In this document: positions 39,001 through 47,655 of the stretch, piece by piece
Layout of the letters: every line of letters starts with the position of its first letter
How positions within the stretch are numbered: the first letter of the stretch is position 1
Source of the DNA: Sergeia podlipaevii
Lineage: Eukaryota > Euglenozoa > Kinetoplastea > Trypanosomatida > Trypanosomatidae
Reading direction: 5' to 3'
Length of the DNA: 52,096 nt
NCBI GenBank assembly: GCA_030849805.1
Contig: JASANZ010002135.1
Coordinates: forward strand, 1-52,096
The notes under the pieces: model-generated
The model's input: only the letters and a program-made list of their open reading frames with translations
The model's database searches: none
Told to the model about the DNA's origin: nothing
Made by a program: the position numbers and the translations under genes

Positions 39001-40168
39001 GCCTCTTCTTGTCCCGCACTACATCACCGTGGGGGGTCGATGCAAGACCGCTCTTTGTGTCACTATCATCACTGTTGTCTTCCTGTTGATTCCATGTGTT
39101 CGCTCTCCGCCTCGCTCCCCCCGCACTGATGCTTTTCTTCTTCCGCGTACGTCCCGCTCCTTCTTCATCGTCACCCACGCCCTCAATCACAGATAGCGAA
39201 AGTGACGCAGTGCGGTTTCGCTTAATAGCATCCTGGCATTGCTTCAATCGTTCTCTGAGTGAGTCACATTCTGCCCCCTTTTTAAGAAGCACCTTCTGCT
39301 GTTTTAGCGCTTCGGCGTGCACGAGCATCAGCGTTTTCCGGAGAGAGACGTAGTTGCCACGAAGAAAGGTAAGCTCCTCATGTGCAGAGCAGAAGGACCG
39401 TTTATGGAGGTCGCGGTATGCGTCCATGGAGAATTCAACAGCGTCATCCAGGTTGCTCTGCGGGCCCTTTATCGGGAGCAGAGGCACCACAGTGGGAATC
39501 GTTGCGACGTACTCGTCACCATCGTGAGTTGTTCCAGCGTGTCTCACTCTGTCACTGTGCCCTCTAGGCGTTGCTTGTGCACTACATGGAGACATGCCAG
39601 CGAGCGAAGAGGCCTCCTTCACAAGCGCCATAGCAGCTGTCTGCTTGCGTCGTGTCTGTGGGGATGGCGGTGGACTTGCCGCAAAACTGAGTACACCAGA
39701 CAGGCTTCTATTCCTCTCTTTCTTTTCTCTTCCACTATCCTCGCCAGGAGTTCTACTAAATGGAGTGCGTCGCTGCGCTCGCGAAGATGCAATTTGTACT
39801 GCTGTCGGCGAGCGATGCCTTGCCGCGCGCGCGGGAGATAGGGGTTGCTGCTTTCCCGACAGAGACGTTATCGCGGGATGATTTCTTCGCCTTGGAAGCG
39901 GTGCAGTACTAGGAGAGGGCACACGCTGCTGCTGCTGCCGCTCTTCTTCTTGCTGTCGGCGTTGCTGCGGAGATTGAGGTGGTGTGGGCACGGCAGGAAG
40001 ATCGTCCGCACACGTGCCACTACTGCCACTGCTGCTCAGTGCAACAACTGTCGCGGCAGAGGCCGCAGCATGCACATCCTCCCTTGGTGGGTCTGGACGC
40101 GCGGTGGTGGGCTGCTTTGCAAGATCTTCTTTACTCTCTGAAGAAGGTGGTCCTGATCTGCTACTCAT
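36050..40168 (-). CDS. Large coiled-coil protein (1372 residues)
   Basis: Starts at the ATG at 40168; the frame runs 11 codons further, but only to a TTG. The N-terminal ~240 residues are Ser/Pro/Gln/Arg-rich and low in complexity. Long coiled-coil stretches run through about residues 255-330, 470-580, 620-870 and 940-1100, and a final helix is at the C-terminus (HRELQTAQQERDYW). Linkers include a Lys/Arg-rich patch with alternating acidic blocks near 350-410. No catalytic or membrane domain is seen. Composition resembles structural proteins of basal body, flagellum or nuclear periphery, but the place of action is not shown by the sequence. No paralogy with the 902-residue coiled-coil protein is evident by eye. 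Confidence 0.82.
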   Translation of the reverse strand: MSSRSGPPSSESKEDLAKQPTTARPDPPREDVHAAASAATVVALSSSGSSGTCADDLPAVPTPPQSPQQRRQQEEERQQQQRVPSPSTAPLPRRRNHPAITSLSGKQQPLSPARAARHRSPTAVQIASSRAQRRTPFSRTPGEDSGREKKERNRSLSGVLSFAASPPPSPQTRRKQTAAMALVKEASSLAGMSPCSAQATPRGHSDRVRHAGTTHDGDEYVATIPTVVPLLPIKGPQSNLDDAVEFSMDAYRDLHKRSFCSAHEELTFLRGNYVSLRKTLMLVHAEALKQQKVLLKKGAECDSLRERLKQCQDAIKRNRTASLSLSVIEGVGDDEEGAGRTRKKKSISAGGARRRANTWNQQEDNSDDSDTKSGLASTPHGDVVRDKKRQCADEGDSENDGVTRHAAAAHAKTSPLWLYAAAERGVQRALKGAAGADRTDGRANDFNTAQLINELRRNLGRRDTTIDELRMDAEGLAQARTALEKELKKYKHELQDVSKERNAANAKLEEKAATIAELEEKLAAATEAAEANTAELAKLRQKCDTLELLGVGRGGGATMTLDALSDTSSLLPAVLPPGPVVSSAALRMAAGDPREFDYLQEQVVTYRRKWQSAEEQVDELQRQLSRTRRGDVGAALDDKSPSTMERNAAAVAASAGTAASVRRLEDELRVQYEEVNRLQRRTQREQENVAFREEQLRQQRGDDARHHRAEMGQLHEELRAAQAQAARAESERDQLLVQLQRTHHTDTMAETLQGQANALRQRVGELTSELAEARGREQELQLAVQRSTAEQARVVAELEQKSKAEVQWQRREAIMQEEAAVLRKRIGTEAGRVVALEQLLVQHWPRYVSQKKRPLPSPDSSDAAKRLQDIGKDIENGADSQYPAHSLTPYYDDGGYDAAAVASETKGYTALMEVNTSLQSRLKKVEEDLLRAREALKHKSHKWRKMRKNPDSKETQDAGTGSGELTKGQAESDTESDESIDDVAFSSPAVQAQRSHLLLEAGQLRQELERTRNGQRRLLARWQQLENEHKEVLADNVLLAEGTTALQDEVKQLRVLVNNGQNSTKEKKLQQKRSRLGEAIQASAVGFALPDAPPAAVPMVSPSFHTVKESSSSGAGNALRIRIQSARNFGRSTCEQGTASVEALRASSSSLMEAGTSQLVVVPRAQKEWEDQLHAAHVEMRALRAKLKAARAEVLEYESVICCLDDAGGLTNALQMKAATRREASGRHPYEFPPPSIFLDDAGAITSSAPIPSVHSPRLGRGFNHGKHNRRRSDSSRNKKSKTQPLSFSATNSSGALTGSLAVSIHSDHAGSPDGTAVRPSIGLGGGDPIVEAAIREEAARVDVEMNTLHRELQTAQQERDYWRSVVSSRHS

Positions 40169-40170
40169 CA

Positions 40171-40191
40171 CTCGGATAAAAGAAAAAGAAA
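40171..40191 (-). promoter_or_regulatory. Predicted spliced-leader acceptor, 1372-residue gene
   Basis: A clean pyrimidine tract on the minus strand (40191-40174) ends in an AG at 40172-40171, leaving only two bases before the ATG at 40168. The next AG upstream lacks a pyrimidine tract. If correct, the 5' UTR is almost entirely the spliced leader. Confidence 0.45.
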
Positions 40192-40587
40192 GCCCTGTCA
40201 ATCTCTCTAGCTCTCTCTATATATATGTATGAAAGAAAATATACTGAGTGAAGACACCTTCTAGAGTAGGTTTGCTTGCAATGCAAGTCGTATGTATGCA
40301 GACCCTCTCTATACAACAAGCATACAAAAAGTACGTGTGTACGTGTGTGTTGCACAGCGAATACCTTCGTCCTTCTTTGCGAAATATTCTATTACTTTAG
40401 AAATAAATATGTCTACATTAAAAAAAGGCAAAAAGTAAACAAAGAAGACGCAATGCTCGCGCATACGTGAATCAAAGGCATATGTCTTTTTTCTTTCCAG
40501 GCAAAACATGAGTGAGCAGGTACATAATCTGAAGCTAGTGAAAGACAGGAGAATGCTTGTGTAGAATGGTCATCTCATTCTTCATTT

Positions 40588-40917
40588 TCACTGACAGCGC
40601 CGGTGTCGATACTCATAATAAATCAACAAGCTGAGCTCTATGCATTGTAAATTGGGTAAAACGCAAGCACAAACAAACAAACAAAAAGTGAGTGCCGGAA
40701 TATTCATAAGCAACCAAAAACACAGGAAGAAAGAATAATCATAAAAAAAAAGATCGTACACACGTACATACACCCAGTACATGCTATAGCAACTCACTCT
40801 CGTAAAATAAGTTTGATGAGGAGAAAAAAAAAAGCGAGTAAACATACAAACTAAGAGAGATATATGACGGCGAAAGAGAACACTAAACATCAATATCTCC
40901 AATGGACTCAAAGGCAT
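40588..40917 (-). CDS. Candidate small hydrophobic protein (109 codons), unproven
   Basis: An ATG-initiated frame in an otherwise empty 1.4-kb spacer, lying 64 bases beyond an AG at 40982-40981 that follows a strong pyrimidine tract (41035-41000). The product would be rich in Phe, Leu, Tyr and Cys with two or more membrane-like stretches. That composition also arises by chance in T-rich untranslated sequence, and a 19-codon ATG frame precedes it. No family is recognised. Confidence 0.15.
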   Translation of the reverse strand: MPLSPLEILMFSVLFRRHISLLVCMFTRFFFSPHQTYFTRVSCYSMYWVYVRVYDLFFYDYSFFLCFWLLMNIPALTFCLFVCACVLPNLQCIELSLLIYYEYRHRRCQ

Positions 40918-41422
40918 TCCCCTCTAGCTGTCGTGGCTCCCCCCCCTTTCCCGATCTTCAGGAGCATTGCCCTCTTCCCACTAGTATTTTCGCGCGCATA
41001 AGGGGTGAGAAAGAGAGAAAGAAAGGAAAAAGGGGCTCTACTAATAGCAAAAAACAAAACAAGCTCTCAACACACAAACATGTGTGTAAAAACTGAAAAA
41101 AGACCACAATATGCAGCACACAAGACCAGCACACGCATTGGCAATGATAATAATAATAAAAAAATAGTATAAAGAGATTTCCACTCGTTCTTCAAGTGCA
41201 TCTTGCCTTGCAATTCGCTTCAAAAGAGTAGTAGCACAACTGCACACACCCATGCACACACACGAAAAAAAAAGCAGTAATATCAAAGAAAAAGTAGAAA
41301 GAGAGCCACTGCGCATGGAAGAACACGCTTAGAAAACTGTTCCGCCACAGATCAGCTGCCAGCCCAAACCAAACCGTTCCTTTGCTTTTTGATGAAACTC
41401 TCACAACAAGACCCCGTATACA

Positions 41423-41424
<2 letters not shown>

Positions 41425-41453
<29 letters not shown>
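41425..41453. repeat. CA dinucleotide microsatellite
   Basis: Uninterrupted CA repeat of about 14 units, GT on the transcribed strand, probably in the 3' UTR of the cysteine-rich gene. Confidence 0.9.
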
Positions 41454-41456
<3 letters not shown>

Positions 41457-41579
41457 ATAAAAATACACAAAGACAACGTAAATGCGCTATGTTAAAAGTA
41501 GCAACGCTATCTTCATGTATGTACACACGTATATATACGCACATAGTTCACCGATTTTCGCAAAGAGGTGTGGATCCTT

Positions 41580-42834
41580 TCAGTTCATTCCGGACATATC
41601 TGGTGGGCGGAATGTGGACAGCAGTGGGTACCCTCGTCTCTCCACCTGCTCCCGGTGCTGCGCCAGAGCAAAGCCAATACAGGGAAATATACAGCACAGT
41701 GCTGCTAGCAAGCTAGCGGTGCTCGTTGAGCATTGCTGACAGCACGTCATCTCACCCTTGTCGTACGCCCCAGGTTGCCGCGTACCACACAGAAACACAT
41801 GACAGCACCAGAACATGCAGGTGGCGCCGCGGTCCATCACGGCGTTTGACTGTAGACCATAGTGCTCGCGAATGAGCATACGGTTGCTCAACACAGCGCA
41901 GGGGAGACAGAAGCACACCTCCATCGCAACGCAGCACGACGGGCACGCCAGGCAGCACAATGTGGGGTGGTCACAGCATAGGCAGCAGCTACCACCATGC
42001 CCACAGTCTTGACAGCAGTGACAACCATAGCAGCATCCGCTACAGTCACACTCACAGTTTCCATCATTGCACTCAACTGTGCAGCAGGTGCAGAGTGCGT
42101 TGTTATTGTTGTGACCAGGGCGAGTGTGATTGCGCTGCTGCTGCTGCTGCTGACGTGCAGCGCGGGCCTCCTCCTTTTGCCTCTTCTTTTCATCCTTGTA
42201 GGATACGCGCGTGGGGCGATAGCACCCATATTGCGGAAGTCCATTTTTCTTGTTGGTAATACAACCAACCGATACCGCTCCGTTGATGGCGTGCATTTCC
42301 TCCGGAGCAATGGCCTCGCGTTTGTAGGCTACTGTCTCCTTTGCGGAGGAGGCTATCGTCATGTAGAGCTCAGGGCGTAGCGCGGGGGGAGGCACACAGC
42401 AAGGAATGGCACCCGCACAGCATGTGTAGCGACCTGATATGTCATTAAAGAGAAGCCGTCGTCGCTCCTGCGCAACGATACATGGCGCTGTGCAACAGCA
42501 GAGATATCCCATAAAGCACGTGCATGGCTGGTTACAGCACGCTCCGCAGCAGGCCGTCTCGTCCCATGTGTGGGTGGTGCCTTGCGCTGTAATGTACTTG
42601 CGATCAAGAAGAAGATATGGGGATCCGTAGGCAAGCACCTCCACCGCTTGCTGCTGCTGTTGCTGCTGTGCCTCCAAACGTTGAGAGTTGACAGCACCGG
42701 TCGAGCTAGCACTGAAGTACTGCTGATTGCTAGGGAGTTGGCTACACACCATTCTATTACCAAGGCTACTGCGACCCTGTTGCGGAGCTACACCAAGCGG
42801 GGCAGCAGGCGGTGGCATGTCTACTGTGTCTATC

Positions 42835-42866
<32 letters not shown>

Positions 42867-43244
42867 CACAGGTTGCCGTGGCGGCGATGATTGTGGAGGT
42901 GGGGGCAGACCACGACTTTGACCGTTGTTGTTGTTGTTGTTCCTTTCTTGCGCATAGATAGCAACTGGCTCCACTTGCTCCTCCTCAGCTCCCTCATATT
43001 CTTCATCTTCTTCTTCTGCGTTATCATAGCCTTCCTCGCCGTACTGTCCTTCCTGAGGTGAAGGCGAAACAGCGGAGTACGATTCATCTTGCTGTTCATA
43101 CGCCTCGCCCTCTTGCTGGTTGCCAAATACAGCATCATCTCTATCTTGATTCTGCTCTTCATAATGGTCTACATCTCTGTATTGGTGCCCCTGCTGTAAA
43201 GAGGTCTGATTCGCCCGACTGCCAAGAGCCTTTTCTCTACTCAT
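41580..43244 (-). CDS. Cysteine-rich PLAC8-like protein with Gln-rich N-terminus
   Basis: Encodes 554 residues from the ATG at 43244. The first ~200 residues are Glu/Gln/Asn/Tyr-rich and probably disordered, with a polyglutamine tract near 126-136 and another near 195. The rest has two cysteine-dense blocks. Block one, about 227-285, has CCGACCNQPC, then CCCTAPCIVAQERRRLLF and CCAGAIPCC. Block two, about 381-540, has many CxC and CC pairs and VCFCLPCAVLSNRMLIREHYG. The Cys-Leu-Pro-Cys-Ala followed by a charged helix resembles PLAC8-type (Cys-rich) proteins, which associate with membranes or metals. Some stretches (LLAALCCIFPCIGFAL) could enter or lie on a membrane. Function is unknown; a multi-Cys metal-binding protein is the alternative. 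Confidence 0.72.
42836..42868 (-). repeat. CAG/CAA trinucleotide repeat encoding polyglutamine
   Basis: An in-frame mixed CAG/CAA run in the cysteine-rich gene coding about 11 Gln. Mixed codons suggest selection for the amino-acid run rather than pure slippage. Confidence 0.85.
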
Positions 43245-44397
43245 ACGTCCCCCTTATAAAATCTAGTAATCTTGATAATAATGATTATAAATTGCAATGT
43301 TCGCGTTGTAGCACTGTGGCACCTCTTCGCTTTTCAGTCCTTCTACGTCCTGACAGACGCCGTATCAACGTTCAGAATAGTTCACAGATAGACAATCCAA
43401 TAATCACAGATGTAGAGAAACAATAACTGTAGAAGTAATAGGAAAGAAATATATAAGGGTTGCAATATAGATTGACTATCCTTTCTAATTTGTTGGAAAA
43501 CTTAAGCAACTCGCTTTGTCTCCGCACACCCAACTACTACAGCGGCAATGAAAAAAAAAAAAAAGAGAGGAAAACATAAAGCCGTGAGAGAGGTATTGGA
43601 AAGATATAAATTTTAAAAAAGCAAATTAGGAAACAAAATCCTTCTGCAGGCCAAACGAAAGCTTCCACACCTTTACTTTCCTCCTTTGGATGCTCACCAC
43701 TAGAGCTCTATAACAGCTATAGAGCCTCCTCTACCTCTCGCCCATTTGCGCTTATTAACATTGAATGTAGATACAAGTACACGCATTGGTGGAAACGTAA
43801 AAGGCACACCGTAAGATCTAAGATACACAGCTTTCTTTTTGTGTGAAAAAAATAAAATAAAAATAAAGTATAGACGCATCCCGTCAAGCCAGGGGATTTC
43901 ATCAGACAATTCTTTCCTTTTCTTCCCCTGTCGCTTTATGTACATACGCAGAAAGCAGGTTTACTAGCACTCATAGCAATACCAACTGCTTAAAAAAAAA
44001 GTGAAGAAGTACTTAGCTATTTCTAAATAATACAACCATAGTAAAGAAAAAGAGGTCACAATGTTAGTGCATAAATGCGCACTGGACAGATATGTAACAG
44101 AATAGAAGTATTGAGGAACGCCAGTATAAGGAGGGAAAGGAAAAAAAAAGCAAAGAATACAGTTGCTTTGTGGACGTCACATGTACATAAATAAAAAGCA
44201 TCCCTTTTTCATGTTTCTCTCCACAATCGCACAGATATATTTTTTTCAGTTTAACAGCACCGGCGACCTCAAAAAAAAAAAAAAAAAAATACACGCCAAG
44301 TTGAGACATAGCGACAGCAATAGGGGCAGTCAACACTCCCACCTTACACAGCAACATGCATATATTCATCTCTCNTTACACAGCAACATGCATATAT
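43245..44397. other. Spacer between the 951-residue gene and the cysteine-rich gene
   Basis: AT-rich. It holds an assembly N with flanking repeats (44344-44406), a run of 19 A at 44271-44289, pyrimidine tracts on the minus strand near 43577-43551 and 44011-43991, and a candidate 81-codon ORF listed separately. Confidence 0.55.
43700..43945 (-). CDS. Candidate small ORF (81 codons), unproven
   Basis: An ATG frame lying 43 bases beyond a good acceptor-like AG (43990-43989) with its own T/C-rich tract. The predicted product is basic with one hydrophobic stretch (LYFIFILFF) and is not strongly repetitive. A short 12-codon upstream ATG frame precedes it. No family is recognised, and chance occurrence in the spacer cannot be excluded. 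Confidence 0.2.
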   Translation of the reverse strand: MYIKRQGKKRKELSDEIPWLDGMRLYFIFILFFSHKKKAVYLRSYGVPFTFPPMRVLVSTFNVNKRKWARGRGGSIAVIEL

Positions 44398-44406
44398 TCA
44401 TCTCTC
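44344..44406. repeat. Identical 31-bp copies flanking a single N
   Basis: Positions 44344-44374 and 44376-44406 are identical, separated only by the N at 44375. The layout suggests a scaffold join that failed to merge overlapping ends. The second copy includes the TGA of the 951-residue gene (44398-44400). Confidence 0.9.
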
Positions 44407-47253
44407 TGCAACGCTTCCATCTTGCTCGATCGTTGTCTTACCTGCTGTGTTGGCAGGTGAAGACCGTATGGATTGTGCAAACCTCATCTGCTCCTTGGCA
44501 GCCTTCATGCACTCAATGCGATCGTGCACTACTCGTTGCACCACTACCCGTCGTATCTCCTCCGTAGCACCCAGCACACACAATGGATAAGTACCCGCTT
44601 CAATAGGCACCTCCTCCTGCACAGGAGCGACGGCCTGTACGCTGATGACCACCTCCTCCTTCACAGAGCGAATCGTGAACGAAGCTTGCTGGGCGTCCTC
44701 AGTGATAGGCGCTGGTGGCGCCACATCTTGACTAGGGCTCTTTCTCTCTGCAGGCGTGCCAGGCGCGGCAGTCACCGGAACTGCAGCAGCGTCAAAGTTA
44801 GATCGTGACTCCACAGTGGGGACGGGATCAACGCTGCGCATGGAGGGAACGGTGTGCAGTGGCCTTGGGCTGTTCAAGCCGCTCCGCTCCAGCAATGCCT
44901 TCTCACCCCCACCGCCACTATGAACCCCACTGCCGCTGGACATAAACGCACCGAAAGCGGAACCTGCACCGCCTTCATCGATAGTGGCACCAGGCATCGG
45001 ACGAGGGGCAATACGGCTGGTGAATAGAAGACCGATCCATACATGAGCGAAGGCGGCCGACATTTGAGGCAGCTCGTCAAACCAGCGACAGAACTGCTTG
45101 AAGTCCATATGTGAGCGTCGCATCACCGTCATAGGAATAACAGACCGTTGGTGTGGGGCGAGCGCGGGTGCCTTCTTCTTTTTCTTGCGCTTGCCCTTGC
45201 TGATGGACTTGATATAGTCCGCCTCTTCTTCCTCAGCAATTTTCTCAAAGCAGTCCCCAAGAGCCTTGATAATGGATGCGGTCACATCTCCCATCGGCCC
45301 TTCGCACTCCTCACGACGCTGTTTGCGGATGTTCTGAAGAGTGGACTTGTGAATATAGCCGTTGCCCTCAGCAGCAAGCGTGTTGAAGCAGGTCCAGCGC
45401 ACCACATTGCGTGTCTCGGTGCCATTTATAAGTTGATCAATAACCCCAAGTAGTTCATACGTCAGCACCGCCGGGCTGGTATTCCGTGCCAGTAACATGC
45501 GGGGACTCGTAGCTCCACCACCGGAGCCATCTGCCATATTGCTCTGCTGATACGAAGGACGCTGTGGGGCGACACCACTCGCCCCGCGCAGTGAAACGGA
45601 TGGCCTTTGCTGACCAGAGGCAGGAGCTGCTCCGCCTCCAACCCTCTCTCCTCCACGTCGTGCATGTGAATGGGGTGACCTCGTAGCGCTGCTGTTTCCT
45701 TGGACCAGACTCCTGTTGCTCAACCCACCACCATTGCCGGAAAGTGAGTTCTCAAAGTGGGAGTTCCCAACACCCGATGCCGCCGCGGCCGCCACCAGCT
45801 CCACCGCTTCACGCTGCTTTACCTCTGAGACCTGGCGCACCATATGGAAAAGTTCTCTGATCGCTTCCGTGTTACTCACCTCGAACGGAACGTCAGATAG
45901 GACTTGCTCCAGCTGCGCGCAGGTCAACTGTCCCAGGTCGTCGCATGCAGCAAGTAGGCTGGACTTGTAGAAGCGCAAGTTTTCATGCGGTGCACCTTCC
46001 GGTGGCGTGTTGGCAGCCTTCTTGCCCTTCTTCTTCCTCTTTGCAGAGGCCCCACGCGTACTGGTGCTTCTCTTGCTACCGCGGCTGACGGAACGCGAAC
46101 CTGCTAAGATCTGAGAGGCAGCTCGGGTGGAACGACGCCGTTGCTCCTCCTCCGCCACCGCCTTTCTTTTCTCTTCCGCGTCCGGGTTGGCGATGTAGTA
46201 GGCAGTCACGAACACGTCCTGCAGCTCTTGGGCAAGAAACCCGCGGCTCTCGCGCAAGAGGGCAGCCGCTACCGCTGCGTCTCCGTGGTATCTACTCTCC
46301 ACAGAGTCCATTTCACCGCCGCTGCTCTGATGCGCGAAGACTCGCACCGACGATGCGGCACCCGCTCCCGCACCTGCTCCACTCCCGCTGACTGGGAGCG
46401 TCTTGGGCACCGAGAGGGGGCTCCCTATCTGCTGCTGCGAGTTGTTGCGGCTGTAGGTAGGATTGGAAACCCGCTTGCCAGAAGAACCAGTGCCGTGCAT
46501 GCCCGTCCCTGGGGATCCGGCTCGCTTTTTCTCCTGCGGCTGCTGCTTGTGTTGCAGTTGTTGTTGCTGCTGCTGCTGTTGTTGCTGCTGCTGGGCCTTA
46601 AGGAGCTGCTGTATGTCGTTTGTCAGAGATGCGGCGGGTCTGTAGAGGTCCATGTAGTACCGCTGGATGGGAGGCAGATGGCGATGAGTGTGACGCTCGT
46701 GAGCCTCCCTTCGTTTTGCAGCCTCTTGCTTTTGCCGATGGTAGACAGCATGTGCATCCTTAAAAACCGATGGACGAAGGCGTGGAAAGGTGGGGTGGCT
46801 AGGAATAAGGAACGCCTTTTCTTTCGTGCCAGGAAAAGTACTAGTAGTGTCCCTACGCGTGCCTGCACTGCCGCTGAGTACGATGACGTCTGCGGCCGGT
46901 GGCTGCTCTGCTACTCCAGCCGTGGCTTCTCCATCGTTCCCCAAGCCAGGAACCATCGCCGCTGCTGCAGCTGCCGGCACAGCGCTGAAGCACGCCGCTG
47001 CAGCAGCTACATTTTCATCGCCGGAGAGGCATGACCGCACTGCCTCCTCGCTTCTGATTAACTCTGTATTACCTCGCAGAGCGTAATACGCGAACAGCTC
47101 GGCCTCTGTGTGCTGTCTGCACTTGAGCGAGGGTGGCTGGTTCGCAGGTGTAGTGTGAAGTAGAGAGTTGTCGACAATGAAAGCAGACACAGCGCTCTTG
47201 ACACGCTTGCGAGTGCTAGCGCTCCTTTGAGAGTTTGCTGAGGCTGCTCGCAT
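44398..47253 (-). CDS. 951-residue protein with degenerate EF-hand pair
   Basis: Starts at the ATG at 47253. The open frame continues to 47613 but has no ATG upstream of 47253 in a sensible position, and that part is T-rich leader. About residues 595-740 resemble EF-hands 3 and 4 of the calcineurin-B/NCS family: RWTCFNTLAAEGNGYIHKSTL, a long helix with a Lys-rich insert (KGKRKKKKK), and HMDFKQFCRWFDELP before a final helix. The first loop has Ala/Glu/Asn where Asp is needed, so calcium binding is unlikely. A polyglutamine run lies near residues 222-232. The rest is Ser/Ala/Gly-rich. No signal peptide or membrane span is seen. Function is unknown; a cytoskeletal or flagellar scaffold is a guess. 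Confidence 0.75.
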   Translation of the reverse strand: MRAASANSQRSASTRKRVKSAVSAFIVDNSLLHTTPANQPPSLKCRQHTEAELFAYYALRGNTELIRSEEAVRSCLSGDENVAAAAACFSAVPAAAAAAMVPGLGNDGEATAGVAEQPPAADVIVLSGSAGTRRDTTSTFPGTKEKAFLIPSHPTFPRLRPSVFKDAHAVYHRQKQEAAKRREAHERHTHRHLPPIQRYYMDLYRPAASLTNDIQQLLKAQQQQQQQQQQQQLQHKQQPQEKKRAGSPGTGMHGTGSSGKRVSNPTYSRNNSQQQIGSPLSVPKTLPVSGSGAGAGAGAASSVRVFAHQSSGGEMDSVESRYHGDAAVAAALLRESRGFLAQELQDVFVTAYYIANPDAEEKRKAVAEEEQRRRSTRAASQILAGSRSVSRGSKRSTSTRGASAKRKKKGKKAANTPPEGAPHENLRFYKSSLLAACDDLGQLTCAQLEQVLSDVPFEVSNTEAIRELFHMVRQVSEVKQREAVELVAAAAASGVGNSHFENSLSGNGGGLSNRSLVQGNSSATRSPHSHARRGGERVGGGAAPASGQQRPSVSLRGASGVAPQRPSYQQSNMADGSGGGATSPRMLLARNTSPAVLTYELLGVIDQLINGTETRNVVRWTCFNTLAAEGNGYIHKSTLQNIRKQRREECEGPMGDVTASIIKALGDCFEKIAEEEEADYIKSISKGKRKKKKKAPALAPHQRSVIPMTVMRRSHMDFKQFCRWFDELPQMSAAFAHVWIGLLFTSRIAPRPMPGATIDEGGAGSAFGAFMSSGSGVHSGGGGEKALLERSGLNSPRPLHTVPSMRSVDPVPTVESRSNFDAAAVPVTAAPGTPAERKSPSQDVAPPAPITEDAQQASFTIRSVKEEVVISVQAVAPVQEEVPIEAGTYPLCVLGATEEIRRVVVQRVVHDRIECMKAAKEQMRFAQSIRSSPANTAGKTTIEQDGSVAER
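46558..46593 (-). repeat. CAG/CAA repeat encoding polyglutamine
   Basis: In-frame Gln-coding mixed trinucleotide run inside the 951-residue gene, about 11 or 12 codons, followed by further Gln-rich sequence. Confidence 0.85.
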
Positions 47254-47257
47254 CACA

Positions 47258-47300
47258 CTTTGAGTATATAGAAAAATAAATAAATAAATAAAAAAAAATA
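47258..47300 (-). promoter_or_regulatory. Predicted spliced-leader acceptor, 951-residue gene
   Basis: A T-rich tract with TTTA repeats on the minus strand (about 47300-47265) is followed by AG at 47259-47258, leaving four bases before the ATG. The TA microsatellite just upstream makes the tract unusually T-rich rather than T/C-mixed. Confidence 0.35.
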
Positions 47301-47631
47301 TATATATATATATAATGTACTTCTCAGACAATTCTCTCTTTCCCTTTCTCTCTTTTTTCTTTAAAAAAAAAATATATATATATACAAAGAATGCTGCTTT
47401 CCTTTCTAAACGTCTTTCTTTTATCTTCTGTGCGTGTGATGCACCTAGCAGATTGCAACAAGAATACGAACTCCTCCCTAGTGCAGATACAGTATATGCG
47501 CGCGCTGTGTGTACGTTTGTAAGCAATAGAAAAAAGAAAGCACCACCACAAATCAGTAAAAGCAAAGACGATGTCTCTTCTTTACACTTTCTTCCCCTCA
47601 AAAACAAAAACAAAATCGCTCACTATCACCG

Positions 47632-47655
47632 TTTTTTTTTTTTTGGGGGGGGGGG
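47632..47655. repeat. T13-G11 homopolymer junction
   Basis: Thirteen T followed directly by eleven G on the plus strand (C-run then A-run on the transcribed strand), in the 3' UTR region of the 137-residue gene. Confidence 0.9.

Larger units (their letters stand above)
40169..41579. other. Long spacer (1.4 kb) with CA repeat and candidate small ORF
   Basis: Mostly AT-rich. It has a CA microsatellite near its right end, a strong internal pyrimidine tract on the minus strand at 41035-41000, and the tract directly upstream of the coiled-coil gene. The only noteworthy frame is the 109-codon hydrophobic ORF listed separately. Confidence 0.55.

Noticed and set aside
41425..41453. CA microsatellite as a regulatory element
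   Set aside because: Simple repeat in a spacer with no supporting context; listed only as a repeat.
44344..44406. 31-bp repeats as target-site duplication of a mobile element
   Set aside because: Only one N separates the copies, so no element lies between them; an assembly join is simpler.
46141..47034. Plus-strand frame of 297 codons opposite the 951-residue gene
   Set aside because: Leu-run and Cys-rich shadow of the polyglutamine-coding strand, with no domain and on the wrong strand.
47254..47613. N-terminal extension of the 951-residue gene by 120 codons
   Set aside because: It is opened only by a TTG, encodes poly-Ile/Tyr/Phe from AT repeats, and lies upstream of a predicted acceptor, so it is untranslated leader and spacer.
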